DNA of 35,154 nucleotides from Rubrimonas cliftonensis (GTDB lineage: Bacteria; Pseudomonadota; Alphaproteobacteria; Rhodobacterales; Rhodobacteraceae): positions 1 to 35,154 of the forward strand of contig NZ_FNQM01000024.1 of assembly GCF_900107585.1 (NCBI RefSeq), read 5' to 3'. Under the pieces are notes generated by a model. The model was not told the origin of the DNA, did not search any database, and saw only the letters and a list, made by a program, of their open reading frames with translations. Positions within the stretch are counted from its first letter, which is position 1. Each line of letters starts with the position of its first letter. Positions 6,506-14,783 of this stretch are shown one piece after another. The position numbers and the translations under genes are program-made.

Positions 6506-8542
6506 ATGGCCACCGCCGCCGATCCAGCCGCCCCTGGCGCCGTCGCCTCCGCCACCGAGGACAACCGTCCGATCAGGCCCAGAGCCTCGCGCGACGAGAT
6601 CGCCCAGCGCGGCGTGATCGGCGTGCTGGTGCTCTACCTCGTGCTCGCACTGGTGCTTCCGATCGGCATGGTCTTCTCCAAGGCGCTGCAGCAGTACGCC
6701 TTCACGCCCGATCAGATCACCATCGCCTTCGGGCGGGGCGGCGCCTTCGAGGCGCCGCGCAGCCTGCAATCCTGGATCGACGAGACGGGCTATGTCGTCA
6801 ACGACGGCCTGCGCGCCTCCGAACGCACCCGCGTCCAGATCGTCCGCATCATCCCCAGACCCGCCCGCGCGGGCGTCGAGGCCTACCGCGTCACCGACGC
6901 CTCCAGCGCCGGCGGCCAGCTCCTGCTCGGGCAGGAGTTCAGCGCGCCGGGCCAGACCATCGAAGTCCCCGCGGCCGATCTCGGCCGCATCCAGGTCCGG
7001 CCGCAGATGAGCTACGGGCTCGGCAATTTCGGCTACTACTTCAGCCAGAAGTCGCTGTCGGACTCGATCCGCAACTCCTTCGTGATCGCCGCCATCGTGG
7101 TCGCGATCAACGTCCCCCTCGCCTTCGGCTTCGCCTACGCGCTCACCCGCACGCGCATCCGCCACAAGGAATGGTTCCGGCTGATCTCGACGGTGCCCAT
7201 CCTCGTGCCCTCGCTGCTGCCGGCGATCGGCCTCGTCTATCTCTTCGGCAATCAGGGGATCCTGACGCCGCTGCTGTTCGGCGCCTCCATCTACGGCCCC
7301 ATCGGCATCGTGATGGCCTCCGTCTTCTTCACCTTTCCCCATGCCGTCATCATCATGACGATCGCGCTCGGCGGCGCCGACCAGCGACTCTACGAGGCCG
7401 CCGAGGTGCTCGGCGCCTCCAAGCGGCGCACCTTCTGGACCGTGACGCTGCCCGGCGCGCGTTATGGCCTGATCTCGGCGGCGTTCGTCGTCTTCACCCT
7501 CGTAATCACCGATTTCGGCGTGCCGAAGGTGATCGGCGGGGACTACAACATGCTGGCGCTCGACATCTACAAGCAGGTGATCGGGCAGCAGAACTTCCAG
7601 ATCGGCGCGGTCGTCTCGATCGTGCTCCTTATCCCCGCGGTCATCGCCTTCACCGTCGACCGCGTGATCTCCCGCGCGCAGACGGCGCAGTTCTCCTCCA
7701 AGGCGGTGCCCTACCAGCCGGACGAGGACGTGCGACGCGACCGCTGGATGCTGGGCCACTGCATCGCCGTTTCGGTGTTCATCCTTGGCATCCTGTTCAT
7801 GTGCCAGTTCGCGGCGCTGGCGAAGTTCTGGCCCTACAACCTGACGCTGGGCTTCCAGCACTACCAGTTCAACAAGATGGACGGGGGCGGCTGGGCGGCC
7901 TACTGGAACTCGATCCGGCTCGCCTTCTTCGCCGCGACGATCGGCGCCGTGCTCGTCTTCATCGGCGCCTACCTGGTGGAGAAGGGCCGCGGCTTCGTCG
8001 CCGGGCGCATCGGGCTCCAGTTCCTTGCGATGATGCCGATGGCGATCCCCGGCATGGTGCTGGGTCTGGCCTACATCTTCTTCTTCAACGACCCGTCGAA
8101 CCCGTTCAACTTCCTCTACGGGACGATGGCGATCCTCGTGATCAACACCATAGTGCACCTCTACACCGTCTCGCACATCACCGCGACGACGGCGCTGAAG
8201 CAGCTCGACGGCGAGTTCGAGGCGGTGTCGATGTCGCTGAAGCAGCCGTTCCTGCGGACGATGACGCGGGTCAGCGCGCCCTGCTGCCTGCCCGCCATCG
8301 GCGAGATGTGGATGTACTACTTCGTCAACGCGATGACGACGGTCTCGGCGGTGGTGTTCCTCTACTCGCCCAGCACCAACCTCGCCTCCGTCGCGGTGCT
8401 GAACATGGACGACGCAGGCGACATCGCGCCGGCGGCGGCGATGGCGATGATGATATTCTACACCAACGCCGCCGTGCGCATCCTCTACGGCCTTTTCAGC
8501 CGCAACGTGCTCGGCTCGCTGCAGGCATGGCGCGCGCGATGA
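6506..8542 (+). CDS. 2-aminoethylphosphonate-type ABC transporter, fused permease (PhnU2-like)
   Basis: 678 aa inner-membrane protein in which two permease domains are joined. The ATG at 6506 follows the ATPase stop by 11 bases with TGAGGAG in front; the open frame upstream merely runs through the ATPase gene. TM1 is at about residues 36-58, preceded by a cytoplasmic tail. Two EAA coupling loops are visible, one near 290-320 (LYEAAEVLGASKRRTFWTV) and one near 565-590 (LDGEFEAVSMSLKQPFLRT), so one protein provides both ATPase docking sites. Between TM1 and TM2 lies an unusually long hydrophilic stretch of roughly 125 residues (about 62-185) that should face the periplasm. Family members I recall are nearer 550-580 aa, so this insertion probably accounts for the extra length. 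It overlaps the next gene by ATGA. Confidence 0.87.
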   Translation: MATAADPAAPGAVASATEDNRPIRPRASRDEIAQRGVIGVLVLYLVLALVLPIGMVFSKALQQYAFTPDQITIAFGRGGAFEAPRSLQSWIDETGYVVNDGLRASERTRVQIVRIIPRPARAGVEAYRVTDASSAGGQLLLGQEFSAPGQTIEVPAADLGRIQVRPQMSYGLGNFGYYFSQKSLSDSIRNSFVIAAIVVAINVPLAFGFAYALTRTRIRHKEWFRLISTVPILVPSLLPAIGLVYLFGNQGILTPLLFGASIYGPIGIVMASVFFTFPHAVIIMTIALGGADQRLYEAAEVLGASKRRTFWTVTLPGARYGLISAAFVVFTLVITDFGVPKVIGGDYNMLALDIYKQVIGQQNFQIGAVVSIVLLIPAVIAFTVDRVISRAQTAQFSSKAVPYQPDEDVRRDRWMLGHCIAVSVFILGILFMCQFAALAKFWPYNLTLGFQHYQFNKMDGGGWAAYWNSIRLAFFAATIGAVLVFIGAYLVEKGRGFVAGRIGLQFLAMMPMAIPGMVLGLAYIFFFNDPSNPFNFLYGTMAILVINTIVHLYTVSHITATTALKQLDGEFEAVSMSLKQPFLRTMTRVSAPCCLPAIGEMWMYYFVNAMTTVSAVVFLYSPSTNLASVAVLNMDDAGDIAPAAAMAMMIFYTNAAVRILYGLFSRNVLGSLQAWRAR

Positions 8543-9696
8543 CGGCCCCGGGGCGCGGTCCTTACGACCTCGCGGTGGTGGGGGCCGGCGTCGTCGGCCT
8601 CGCCACCGCGTACGCCGGGGTGCGCCGCGGCCTGCGCGTGCTGGTGGTGGACCGCAGCGCCGAGGCGGTGGGCGCCTCGGTGCGCAATTTCGGTTTCGTC
8701 ACCATCACCGGCCAGCGGCGGGGCGCGCATTGGGCCCGCGCAAAGCGCAGCCGGGACATCTGGGCCGGGATCGCGCCCCAGGCCGGGATCGAGGTGCTGC
8801 ACGAGGGGCTGCTCGTGCTCGGCCGCCGCCCGGAGGCCGCCGCCGTGCTCGACGCCTTCGCGGCGACGGAGATGGGCGAGGGCTGCCGCTTCGTGACCTG
8901 CGCCGAAGCGCGCGGCATGGCGCCGCCGCTGGCCTGCGAAGACGCCGCGGCGATCCTCCACAGCCCGCACGAACTGCGCGTGGAGAGCCGGGACGCCATC
9001 CCGCGCCTCGCCCGCTGGCTGGAGGACGCGAAGGGGGTGAGCTTCCTGCGCCGCGCCGCGGCGCATGCGGTGACGCCGCCGCGGATCGAGACGTCGGCCG
9101 GAACATTCGACGCCGGCGCCGTCGTCGTCTGCCCCGGCGACGAGTTCGCCGCGCTCTTCCCCGAGCGCATCGCCGCCGCCGGGCTCAGGATCTGCACCCT
9201 GCAGATGCTGCGCCTCGCCGCGCCCGGCGCGCCCGCTTTCGGCGCCGCCGTGATGTCGGACCTGTCGCTGGTGCGCTACGAGGGCTATTCGGCGCTGCCC
9301 GAGGCCGCCGCGCTCGCAGAGGTTCTGCGCCGCGAGCAAGGCCCGGAGCTCGACGCCGGCATCCACCTCATCGCCGTGCAGTCGGCCGACCGCTCCTTCG
9401 TCGTCGGCGACAGCCATGTGTATGGCGACGCGCCGGCGCCCTTCGCCCGCGAAGCGCTCGACGACCTGATCCTCGCCGAGTTCGACCGCGTGCTGCCGCT
9501 GCCGGGCCGCCGCGTCGTCGAACGCTGGACGGGCGCCTACGCCTCGGGCCGCGACGTGATCTTCCATGACCGGCCCGCCGCCGATGTCCGCCTGCTGATC
9601 GTCACCGGCGGCACCGGCGCCTCCACCGCCTTCGCGCTCGGCGAGGACGTCCTGGCCGACCTGTTCGACGCGCAGCCCCTGAAGACGGAGACCTGA
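8539..9696 (+). CDS. TIGR03364-type FAD-dependent oxidoreductase of phosphonate catabolism
   Basis: 385 aa, cytoplasmic flavoprotein of the D-amino-acid-oxidase/sarcosine-oxidase (DAO) fold. The ATG at 8539 overlaps the permease stop (ATGA); an in-frame ATG at 8527 is less likely. The FAD site is GAGVVG at residues 15-20, followed by an acidic residue in VLVVDR; the C-terminal VTGGTGASTAFALGE closes the FAD domain. Enzymes of this type recur next to phosphonate genes, and members (PbfC/PbfD group) have been reported to oxidise 2-aminoethylphosphonate or its N-methyl form to phosphonoacetaldehyde. Here it lies between the importer and PhnX, with no PhnW transaminase in the window, so it most likely supplies PhnX with substrate. 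Whether it prefers the free or the N-methylated amine cannot be read from the sequence. Confidence 0.82.
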   Translation: MTAPGRGPYDLAVVGAGVVGLATAYAGVRRGLRVLVVDRSAEAVGASVRNFGFVTITGQRRGAHWARAKRSRDIWAGIAPQAGIEVLHEGLLVLGRRPEAAAVLDAFAATEMGEGCRFVTCAEARGMAPPLACEDAAAILHSPHELRVESRDAIPRLARWLEDAKGVSFLRRAAAHAVTPPRIETSAGTFDAGAVVVCPGDEFAALFPERIAAAGLRICTLQMLRLAAPGAPAFGAAVMSDLSLVRYEGYSALPEAAALAEVLRREQGPELDAGIHLIAVQSADRSFVVGDSHVYGDAPAPFAREALDDLILAEFDRVLPLPGRRVVERWTGAYASGRDVIFHDRPAADVRLLIVTGGTGASTAFALGEDVLADLFDAQPLKTET

Positions 9697-9698
9697 CC

Positions 9699-10490
9699 AT
9701 GCCCCACCTGAAGGCGGCCGTGTTCGACTGGGCCGGCACCGTGATCGACTACGGCTCGCGCGCGCCCATGGGCGCCTTCGTCGAAGTCTTCGCGCGCTTC
9801 GGCGTCACCCTCACGGTGGCGCAGGCCCGCGAGCCGATGGGCATGGCCAAGCTCGACCACATCAAGGCGCTCGGCGCCCAGCCCGAGATCGCCGCGCAGT
9901 GGCGGGCGGCGCACGGCGCGGCCTTCGACGAAGCTGCGGCCCGGAAGATCTACGAGGTCTTCGTCCCGCTGAACGCGGAGGTCGTCGTCGATCATTGCGA
10001 CCTGATCCCGGGCACCCTTGAGACGGTCGCGGCCCTGAAGGCGCGGGGCATGAGGCTCGGCTCGACCACCGGCTACACGCGCCAGATCATGGCCCGCGTC
10101 ACCCCGCTCGCGGCGGCGCAGGGCTATGCGCCCGAGAACATGGTCTGCGCCGAGGATCTCTGGGCCGGCCGCCCGACGCCGGTGATGATGTGGAAGACCT
10201 TTCTCGATCTGCGGATCGAGGACGCTTCGACCGTGGTGAAAGTGGACGACACGCCCGTGGGCGTCATGGAAGGCGTGCGCGCCGGCGCCTGGACGGTGGG
10301 CGTGAGCCTCAGCGGCAACGAGATGGGCCTCTCGCCCCAGGAGGTCGCCGCCCTGCCAGCAGCCAAGCGCGACGCCCGCAACGCGGCGGCGCGCGACAAG
10401 CTCCTCGCGGCGGGTGCGCACTGGGTGATCGACTCGGTCGCCGATCTGCCAGACCTCCTCAATGAGATCGAAGCGCGCGCCGCGCGTTGA
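9699..10490 (+). CDS. phnX: Phosphonoacetaldehyde hydrolase
   Basis: 263 aa, a HAD-superfamily enzyme that splits phosphonoacetaldehyde into acetaldehyde and phosphate. The nucleophile is Asp10 in the hallmark FDWAGTVIDYGS. The Schiff-base lysine that distinguishes PhnX from ordinary HAD phosphatases is Lys51 in MGMAKLDHIKAL. A third conserved block, VVKVDDTPVGVMEG, supplies the acidic metal ligands near residue 180. Length is normal and no key residue is missing. The start at 9699 is 2 bases after the oxidoreductase stop, so the two are translationally linked. As last gene of the operon it releases phosphate for the cell and acetaldehyde for carbon metabolism. It converges with the MarR gene at 10674. 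Confidence 0.95.
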   Translation: MPHLKAAVFDWAGTVIDYGSRAPMGAFVEVFARFGVTLTVAQAREPMGMAKLDHIKALGAQPEIAAQWRAAHGAAFDEAAARKIYEVFVPLNAEVVVDHCDLIPGTLETVAALKARGMRLGSTTGYTRQIMARVTPLAAAQGYAPENMVCAEDLWAGRPTPVMMWKTFLDLRIEDASTVVKVDDTPVGVMEGVRAGAWTVGVSLSGNEMGLSPQEVAALPAAKRDARNAAARDKLLAAGAHWVIDSVADLPDLLNEIEARAAR

Positions 10491-10673
10491 GACGGGGAAG
10501 CCTGCCGCTCGGTCGTGGTTGCTCCGCCACCCGCCTCCCGTCAGGCCGAAGCCGGCGCCCGGCGGTGAACCGAGCCGAACCGATTCCTCGGAGCGCCCGA
10601 TGGCGGCGTTCTCGGGTATCGGAGCAGGTCCGGCATGAACCCGAAGGCTCGCCGCGCCTGCGCGCGCCACGGC

Positions 10674-11150
10674 TCATGGATCGAGCGCGTTCAACGCCTG
10701 CAACAGGTCAAGGAGCTGGTCGTGGCGCTCCTTGCCCAGTCGGGCCTGGATATCCTGCGCGAGGCGGCGCGACGTTGCGCGATTGGCGACGATCACCGCC
10801 CTGCCTGCCGGCAGCAGCGAGACCCGCTGGCGGCGACGATCGCCGGCGTCGGTCAGGCGGGCCGCCAGCCCCTTCTCGACCAGCCCCTGGATGATGCGAG
10901 ACAGGCTGGGCGCCTGCAGACACGCCTCGGCGCAGATGGCCGACGGCGCCAGCGGGCCGCGCTCGTCGAGCACGCGCAGCACGCGCCACTGCTGTTCGGT
11001 GACGCCCGCGCCGGCGAGCATCTCGCGGATCGGGGCCATCACCTTCTCGCGCGCACGCAGCAGAGCGATCGGCAGCGAGCGCCCCGTCGGCGGGTACGCC
11101 TCCCCGGCCGGGCCGGGTTCGGCGGCGACGGGGCGCGTATCGGCGCTCAT
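10674..11150 (-). CDS. hpaR: MarR-family regulator, HpaR-like
   Basis: 158 aa. The opening RSLPIALLRAREKVMAPIRE and the winged helix-turn-helix (VTEQQWRVLRVLDERGPLAP, then APSLSRIIQGLVEKGL, with the wing around DRRRQRVSL) match the TIGR02337 group typified by HpaR, repressor of the homoprotocatechuate/4-hydroxyphenylacetate operon. Such regulators sense aromatic acids. It is the last gene of the long minus-strand operon, overlapping the TRAP permease by ATGA, so it is probably autoregulated with the pathway it follows. The pairing with homogentisate genes and a putative hydroxyphenylacetate monooxygenase fits a hydroxyphenylacetate-type inducer. A second, different MarR gene lies at the head of the operon (20074). 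Confidence 0.72.
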   Translation of the reverse strand: MSADTRPVAAEPGPAGEAYPPTGRSLPIALLRAREKVMAPIREMLAGAGVTEQQWRVLRVLDERGPLAPSAICAEACLQAPSLSRIIQGLVEKGLAARLTDAGDRRRQRVSLLPAGRAVIVANRATSRRLAQDIQARLGKERHDQLLDLLQALNALDP

Positions 11151-12466
11151 CGCAGGAGCAGCAGCGAGAGGGACGGAACCGCCAGAAGGATCGCTAGCCG
11201 GACGATGTCGGCGAACCAGAACGGCAGCACGCCGCGGAAGATGGTCCGGAGCTCGATGTCGGGCAGCGTGGCGCGCAGCACGAAGACGTTCATGCCGACT
11301 GGCGGCGTGATCAGGCTGATCTCGGTCACGACCACGACGATCACGGCGAACCAGATCACCGCCGCCTCCGGGTCGGCCAGCGGCCCGGCCCCGAAATCGA
11401 GCTGGGCGACGATCGGATAGAACACCGGCACCGTCAGCAGGATCATCGACAGGCTTTCGAACACGCAGCCCATCACGAGATAGATCGCGACCATCATCGC
11501 GATCACCGCCCAGGGCGACAGTTCGAATTCGTACACCAGATCAACCAGCGCGTCGGGCAGGCCGGCGAAGTTGACGAAGGCCGAGAAGATCTCGGCCCCG
11601 ATGATGATGGCGAAGATCATCGCCGAGGCGAGCAGGGTCTCTCGGCAGGCCTCGGCGAAGCGCGCCCGCGTCAGGCCGCGCATCGCCAGCGCCAGCAGCA
11701 GCGCGAAGCCCGCGCCCATCCCCGCCGCCTCGATGGGCGTGAAGAAGCCGCCATAGATGCCGCCCATGATGAAGACGAAGAGCGCCAGCGTGCCGGCGAC
11801 GCCGAGGCGGTCGCGCCGGCTCATCGGCGCCGGCTCCGAGACCGGCGGCGCGAGCGAAGGATCGACCCGCACCGCGACCACCACGGCGACGAGATAGAGC
11901 GCAAGGCCCAAGAGCCCCGGCAGGAGCCCCGCGATGAACAGTTTGCCGATGTCGCTTTCGGTCAGGAGGCCGTAGATGATCATGATCACCGAAGGCGGGA
12001 TCAGGATGCCGAGCGTGCCTCCGGCGGCGATCGAGCCGGCCGCGAGGCTGTCGGCGTAGCCGAAGCGCCGCATCGGCGGCATCGCCACGCGCGACATGGT
12101 GGCGGCGGTCGCGAGCGACGAGCCCGAGACCGCCGAGAAGCCGCCGCAGCTGAGCACGGTGGCCAGCGCCAGGCCGCCGCGCATCCGGCCGAACAGGCGG
12201 TCGGCGCCGGCGAACAGGCCGTGCGCGATGCCCGACTTGGCGAGGATCGCGCCCATCAGGATGAAGAGCGGCACCACCGACAGCGAGTAGCTGCGCCCGG
12301 TCTCGAACACCGCGGCGCCGACCATCGCCCCCGCCGCCTCCCACCCGCGCATCGACGCGAAGCCGACGGCGCCGACCAGCGCCATCGCGAAGGCGATGGG
12401 CACGCGGGCGAAGATCAGCGCCAGCAGCACGCCGAGCGCGATCAGGGACAGGGTCATCGCCGCCAC
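11147..12466 (-). CDS. TRAP transporter large permease (DctM)
   Basis: 439 aa with about twelve hydrophobic segments, beginning MAAMTLSLIALGVLLALIFA and carrying the conserved block GLFAGADRLFGRMRGGLALA, then CGGFSAVSGSSLATAATM and GGTLGILIPPSVIMIIYG, all landmarks of DctM proteins. It forms the ion-coupled channel of a tripartite ATP-independent periplasmic transporter. It overlaps the small permease gene by 13 bases and the downstream regulator by 4, so the transporter and regulator are translated from one message. The substrate follows from context: an aromatic acid entering the homogentisate route. Nothing in the sequence alone fixes it. Confidence 0.93.
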   Translation of the reverse strand: MAAMTLSLIALGVLLALIFARVPIAFAMALVGAVGFASMRGWEAAGAMVGAAVFETGRSYSLSVVPLFILMGAILAKSGIAHGLFAGADRLFGRMRGGLALATVLSCGGFSAVSGSSLATAATMSRVAMPPMRRFGYADSLAAGSIAAGGTLGILIPPSVIMIIYGLLTESDIGKLFIAGLLPGLLGLALYLVAVVVAVRVDPSLAPPVSEPAPMSRRDRLGVAGTLALFVFIMGGIYGGFFTPIEAAGMGAGFALLLALAMRGLTRARFAEACRETLLASAMIFAIIIGAEIFSAFVNFAGLPDALVDLVYEFELSPWAVIAMMVAIYLVMGCVFESLSMILLTVPVFYPIVAQLDFGAGPLADPEAAVIWFAVIVVVVTEISLITPPVGMNVFVLRATLPDIELRTIFRGVLPFWFADIVRLAILLAVPSLSLLLLR

Positions 12467-12903
12467 TCCCGCAGAACGCCGAAGCCTGCGGCCAGCACGC
12501 AGGCGAGCGCGCCGAAGGCGGCGAAGGGCGCGAACGGGATCACCAGCGCGTTCGAGCGCGCCCCCGTCCCGATCAGGTCATGCGCCACGATCACCAGCCG
12601 CCACGCGAAGTAGAGCAGCACGGCGGCGGAGATGGCCGCCGCCGCGCGCGCAAGCGCCTCGGCCGCGCCGCGGGGCAGCGCGCCGGCCAGCAGGTCCACC
12701 TCGACATGGCCACCGTCCCGGCTGGCCAGCGGCAGGGCGGCGAAGACCATGGCGCAGAGCAGCAGCTCCGTGAGCTCGAAGGCGCCGACGAGCGGCGCCT
12801 CCAGCAGGTAGCGCCCGACGACGTCGATGATCGTGACGGCCATCAGCGCCAGCAGCAGCGTCGCCGCCGCGACCTCCAGCGCCCGAGCGAGCTTTCCGGC
12901 CAT
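12454..12903 (-). CDS. TRAP transporter small permease (DctQ)
   Basis: 149 aa membrane protein with four hydrophobic segments, starting MAGKLARALEVAAATLLLAL. The DctQ landmarks are VVGRYLLEAPLVGAFELTEL near residues 28-47 and the RDGGHVEVDLL segment soon after. It is the small membrane subunit that docks with DctM. Its ATG overlaps the stop of the binding-protein gene by one base (TGATG) and its own 3' end overlaps the DctM gene by 13 bases, the usual P-Q-M order. Confidence 0.9.
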   Translation of the reverse strand: MAGKLARALEVAAATLLLALMAVTIIDVVGRYLLEAPLVGAFELTELLLCAMVFAALPLASRDGGHVEVDLLAGALPRGAAEALARAAAAISAAVLLYFAWRLVIVAHDLIGTGARSNALVIPFAPFAAFGALACVLAAGFGVLREWRR

Positions 12904-13919
12904 CAGTTCGAGACGCCCGTCATGCCGCGCAACCGGGCCAGCGCCGCCGCGCCGTCGCGCCCCTCGCCCAGCCCGGCGGCCCAGGCCTGCTCAAGCGCAG
13001 CGCCCTTCTCGCGGATCGCGGCCACCACGGCGTCGGAGGCGGGATGCACATCGATGCCGGCCGCCTCGATCTCCGAAACCGCCGCGGCGTCGGCCCCGTT
13101 CCACGCCTCGCCGACCCGGCGCGCGAAGGCGAGGCCCGAGATGGCCTCGATCGCCGCCTGGTCCTGCTGCGAGATCTCGGCCCAGCGCGCCTCGTTGGCG
13201 ACGAGGAACCATGTGGTGTTGTAGACGCCGCCCGGCGCCTTCAGGGAAAACTTCACATAGTCGGTGAGGTTGAACGCGGTCAGCGCCTCATAGGTGAAGG
13301 CGACGCCGTCGATCACGCCGCGCGACAGTTTCTCGTAGACCTCGGGCGAGGACATGAAGAGCGCGTCCGCCCCCAGAGCCGCGGTCAGTTCGGCGATGTA
13401 GCCGCCGGGCACGCGGATCTTCAGGCCGGCGAAGTCCGCCGGCGTCTCGATGCGGCGGACGTTGTTGTGGATCAGGCCGGGGCCGTGGACGAACAGGCCC
13501 AGCAGCCTGGTTCCGGCGTGCTCGGCCTGGGCCCCGAGATCCTCGGTGTAGACGGTCCAGAAGGCCTCGGACGCCGACACCGCGTCGTCGCCGATGAACG
13601 AGAACTGGCCGATCTGCGAGCCCTTGAAGCGGTCGTCCTGGCTGAAGCTGTGCAGGCCGTAGGTGATGTCGGCGACGCCGTCGCGCGCCATGTCGAAATG
13701 CGCCGGCGGGCTGCCGGCCGCCTTGCCGAGCACGCGCACGCTGACGCGGCCCTCGGTGACGGCCTCGACCTCCTCGGCCCAGGGCCTGATGGCGTTGACG
13801 ACGATGGGGTGGCGCGGCGGCAGCCAGCTCGACAGCACCAGCTCTACATCGGCGGCGAGGCCGGGAAGCGGCAGGGTCAGCGAGAGCGCAAGCGCTGCGG
13901 CGAGGGTCTTGGCGGTCAT
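12903..13919 (-). CDS. TRAP transporter periplasmic substrate-binding protein (DctP)
   Basis: 338 aa. The start at 13919 is preferred over one twelve codons upstream because GGAGGAG sits just ahead of it and the frame then opens directly with a signal peptide (MTAKTLAAALALSLTLPLPG, cleaved after GLAA). The mature domain begins with VELVLSSWLPPRHPI and contains the DctP core NNVRRIETPADFAGLKIRVPGG, whose arginine normally binds a substrate carboxylate, followed by SSPEVYEKLSRGVIDGV. It collects an organic acid in the periplasm for the DctQM permease. It lies 32 bases after maiA, which ties uptake to the homogentisate pathway; hydroxyphenylacetate is my preferred substrate, by inference. Confidence 0.92.
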   Translation of the reverse strand: MTAKTLAAALALSLTLPLPGLAADVELVLSSWLPPRHPIVVNAIRPWAEEVEAVTEGRVSVRVLGKAAGSPPAHFDMARDGVADITYGLHSFSQDDRFKGSQIGQFSFIGDDAVSASEAFWTVYTEDLGAQAEHAGTRLLGLFVHGPGLIHNNVRRIETPADFAGLKIRVPGGYIAELTAALGADALFMSSPEVYEKLSRGVIDGVAFTYEALTAFNLTDYVKFSLKAPGGVYNTTWFLVANEARWAEISQQDQAAIEAISGLAFARRVGEAWNGADAAAVSEIEAAGIDVHPASDAVVAAIREKGAALEQAWAAGLGEGRDGAAALARLRGMTGVSN

Positions 13920-13951
13920 CGGGGGTCTCCTCCGGGTTTCTGGTTGTTCGG

Positions 13952-14593
13952 TCAAGCGGCCTCGGCGCGCACGGCGTCGGGGTGGGCGGCGAGGAAGGCG
14001 GGATGCTCGGCGACGGCCGCCGCCGCGGCGGTCAACCGCGGCAGGTCGCGCGTCTCTGCCCCCCAGCGGGCGGCGTTGTAGAGCTGGGGGACGATGCAGA
14101 GGTCGGCCTGCGTCAGCGCGTCGCCGACGGCGTGCCGGCCGGCGGGGAACTGCGCCAGCAGCGCCTCGACGGCGAACAGCCCCTCACGGATCGTCCCCGC
14201 CGCCCAGTCGCCGCGCGCGGCGTCGCCCGCGAGCGCGCCGATGCGGTTCAGCACCCGCAGGTTGGCGACGGGGTGGAGGTCGGCGCAGATCGCGAGGCAC
14301 ACGGCGCGCATCCGCGCCCGAGCCGCCGCGTCGGACGGCAAAAGACGCAGGCGGCCGGTGTCCTCGAGATAGTCGAGGATGGCGAGCGACTGGGTGAGGC
14401 GAAGCCCGTCGATCTCGAGCGCCGGGACCAGACCCTGCGGGTTCACGGCGAGGTGGGCCGCCGCCGTCTGCGCGCCGGCGGTCAGGTCGACGGCGACCGT
14501 GCGGAACGGCAGCCCGGCGAGATGCAGGGCGATGCGCACCCGCCAGCTCGCCGTGCTGCGCCAGTAGTCGTGCAGGACGATCTCAGCCGGCAT
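13952..14593 (-). CDS. maiA: Maleylacetoacetate isomerase (zeta-class GST)
   Basis: 213 aa, cytoplasmic. It isomerises maleylacetoacetate to fumarylacetoacetate, using glutathione. The N-terminal thioredoxin-like domain carries the zeta-class signature: LHDYWRSTASWRVRIAL, where STASWR corresponds to the SS-x-S-x-R glutathione-activating motif, then NPQGLVPALEIDG and the cis-proline region, then LTQSLAILDYLED. The helical C-terminal domain includes ALTQADLCIVPQLYNA. Length is normal. The gene lies after and overlaps by 11 bases the small DUF2783 gene, and works directly between HmgA and FahA of the same operon. Confidence 0.92.
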   Translation of the reverse strand: MPAEIVLHDYWRSTASWRVRIALHLAGLPFRTVAVDLTAGAQTAAAHLAVNPQGLVPALEIDGLRLTQSLAILDYLEDTGRLRLLPSDAAARARMRAVCLAICADLHPVANLRVLNRIGALAGDAARGDWAAGTIREGLFAVEALLAQFPAGRHAVGDALTQADLCIVPQLYNAARWGAETRDLPRLTAAAAAVAEHPAFLAAHPDAVRAEAA

Positions 14594-14783
14594 GGGCGCG
14601 ACCGATGCGCAGCAGCGTCGCCAGACGGTCCGCGTCGCCGATCTCGGCCGCCATCAGCAGCACGAGGCGCGCATTCAGGGCGTGGCTTCCGGCCTCGCTG
14701 AGCCCGTCATGGGCGCGCATCAGCGCCTCGTAGAAGCCGTCCGGGTCGGTCAGGCGATCGGGCGCGGTCTCGGCGTCGGCCAT
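14583..14783 (-). CDS. 66-aa DUF2783 protein, candidate monooxygenase partner (MhaB-like)
   Basis: A small soluble helical protein, beginning MADAETAPDRLTDPDGFYEA and containing RLVLLMAAEIGDADRLATLL, which matches DUF2783. The ATG at 14783 overlaps the monooxygenase stop by one base (TGATG), so the two are translationally coupled; its 3' end overlaps maiA by 11 bases. In Pseudomonas putida the 3-hydroxyphenylacetate 6-hydroxylase needs a flavoprotein (MhaA) and a small coupling protein (MhaB) of about this size. Position, size and coupling make the same role likely here, but I cannot confirm that MhaB itself belongs to DUF2783. A longer frame upstream of 14783 only runs inside the monooxygenase gene. 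Confidence 0.65.
   Translation of the reverse strand: MADAETAPDRLTDPDGFYEALMRAHDGLSEAGSHALNARLVLLMAAEIGDADRLATLLRIGRAHAG

Noticed and set aside
7171-8538. Upstream extension of the FAD oxidoreductase frame
   Set aside because: Overlaps the permease; the flavoprotein fold starts right after ATG 8539.
10491-10673. Possible terminator between convergent phnX and the MarR gene
   Set aside because: Several short GC inverted repeats (GACGGG/CCCGTC, GCCGG/CCGGC) exist, but none forms a clean long stem.
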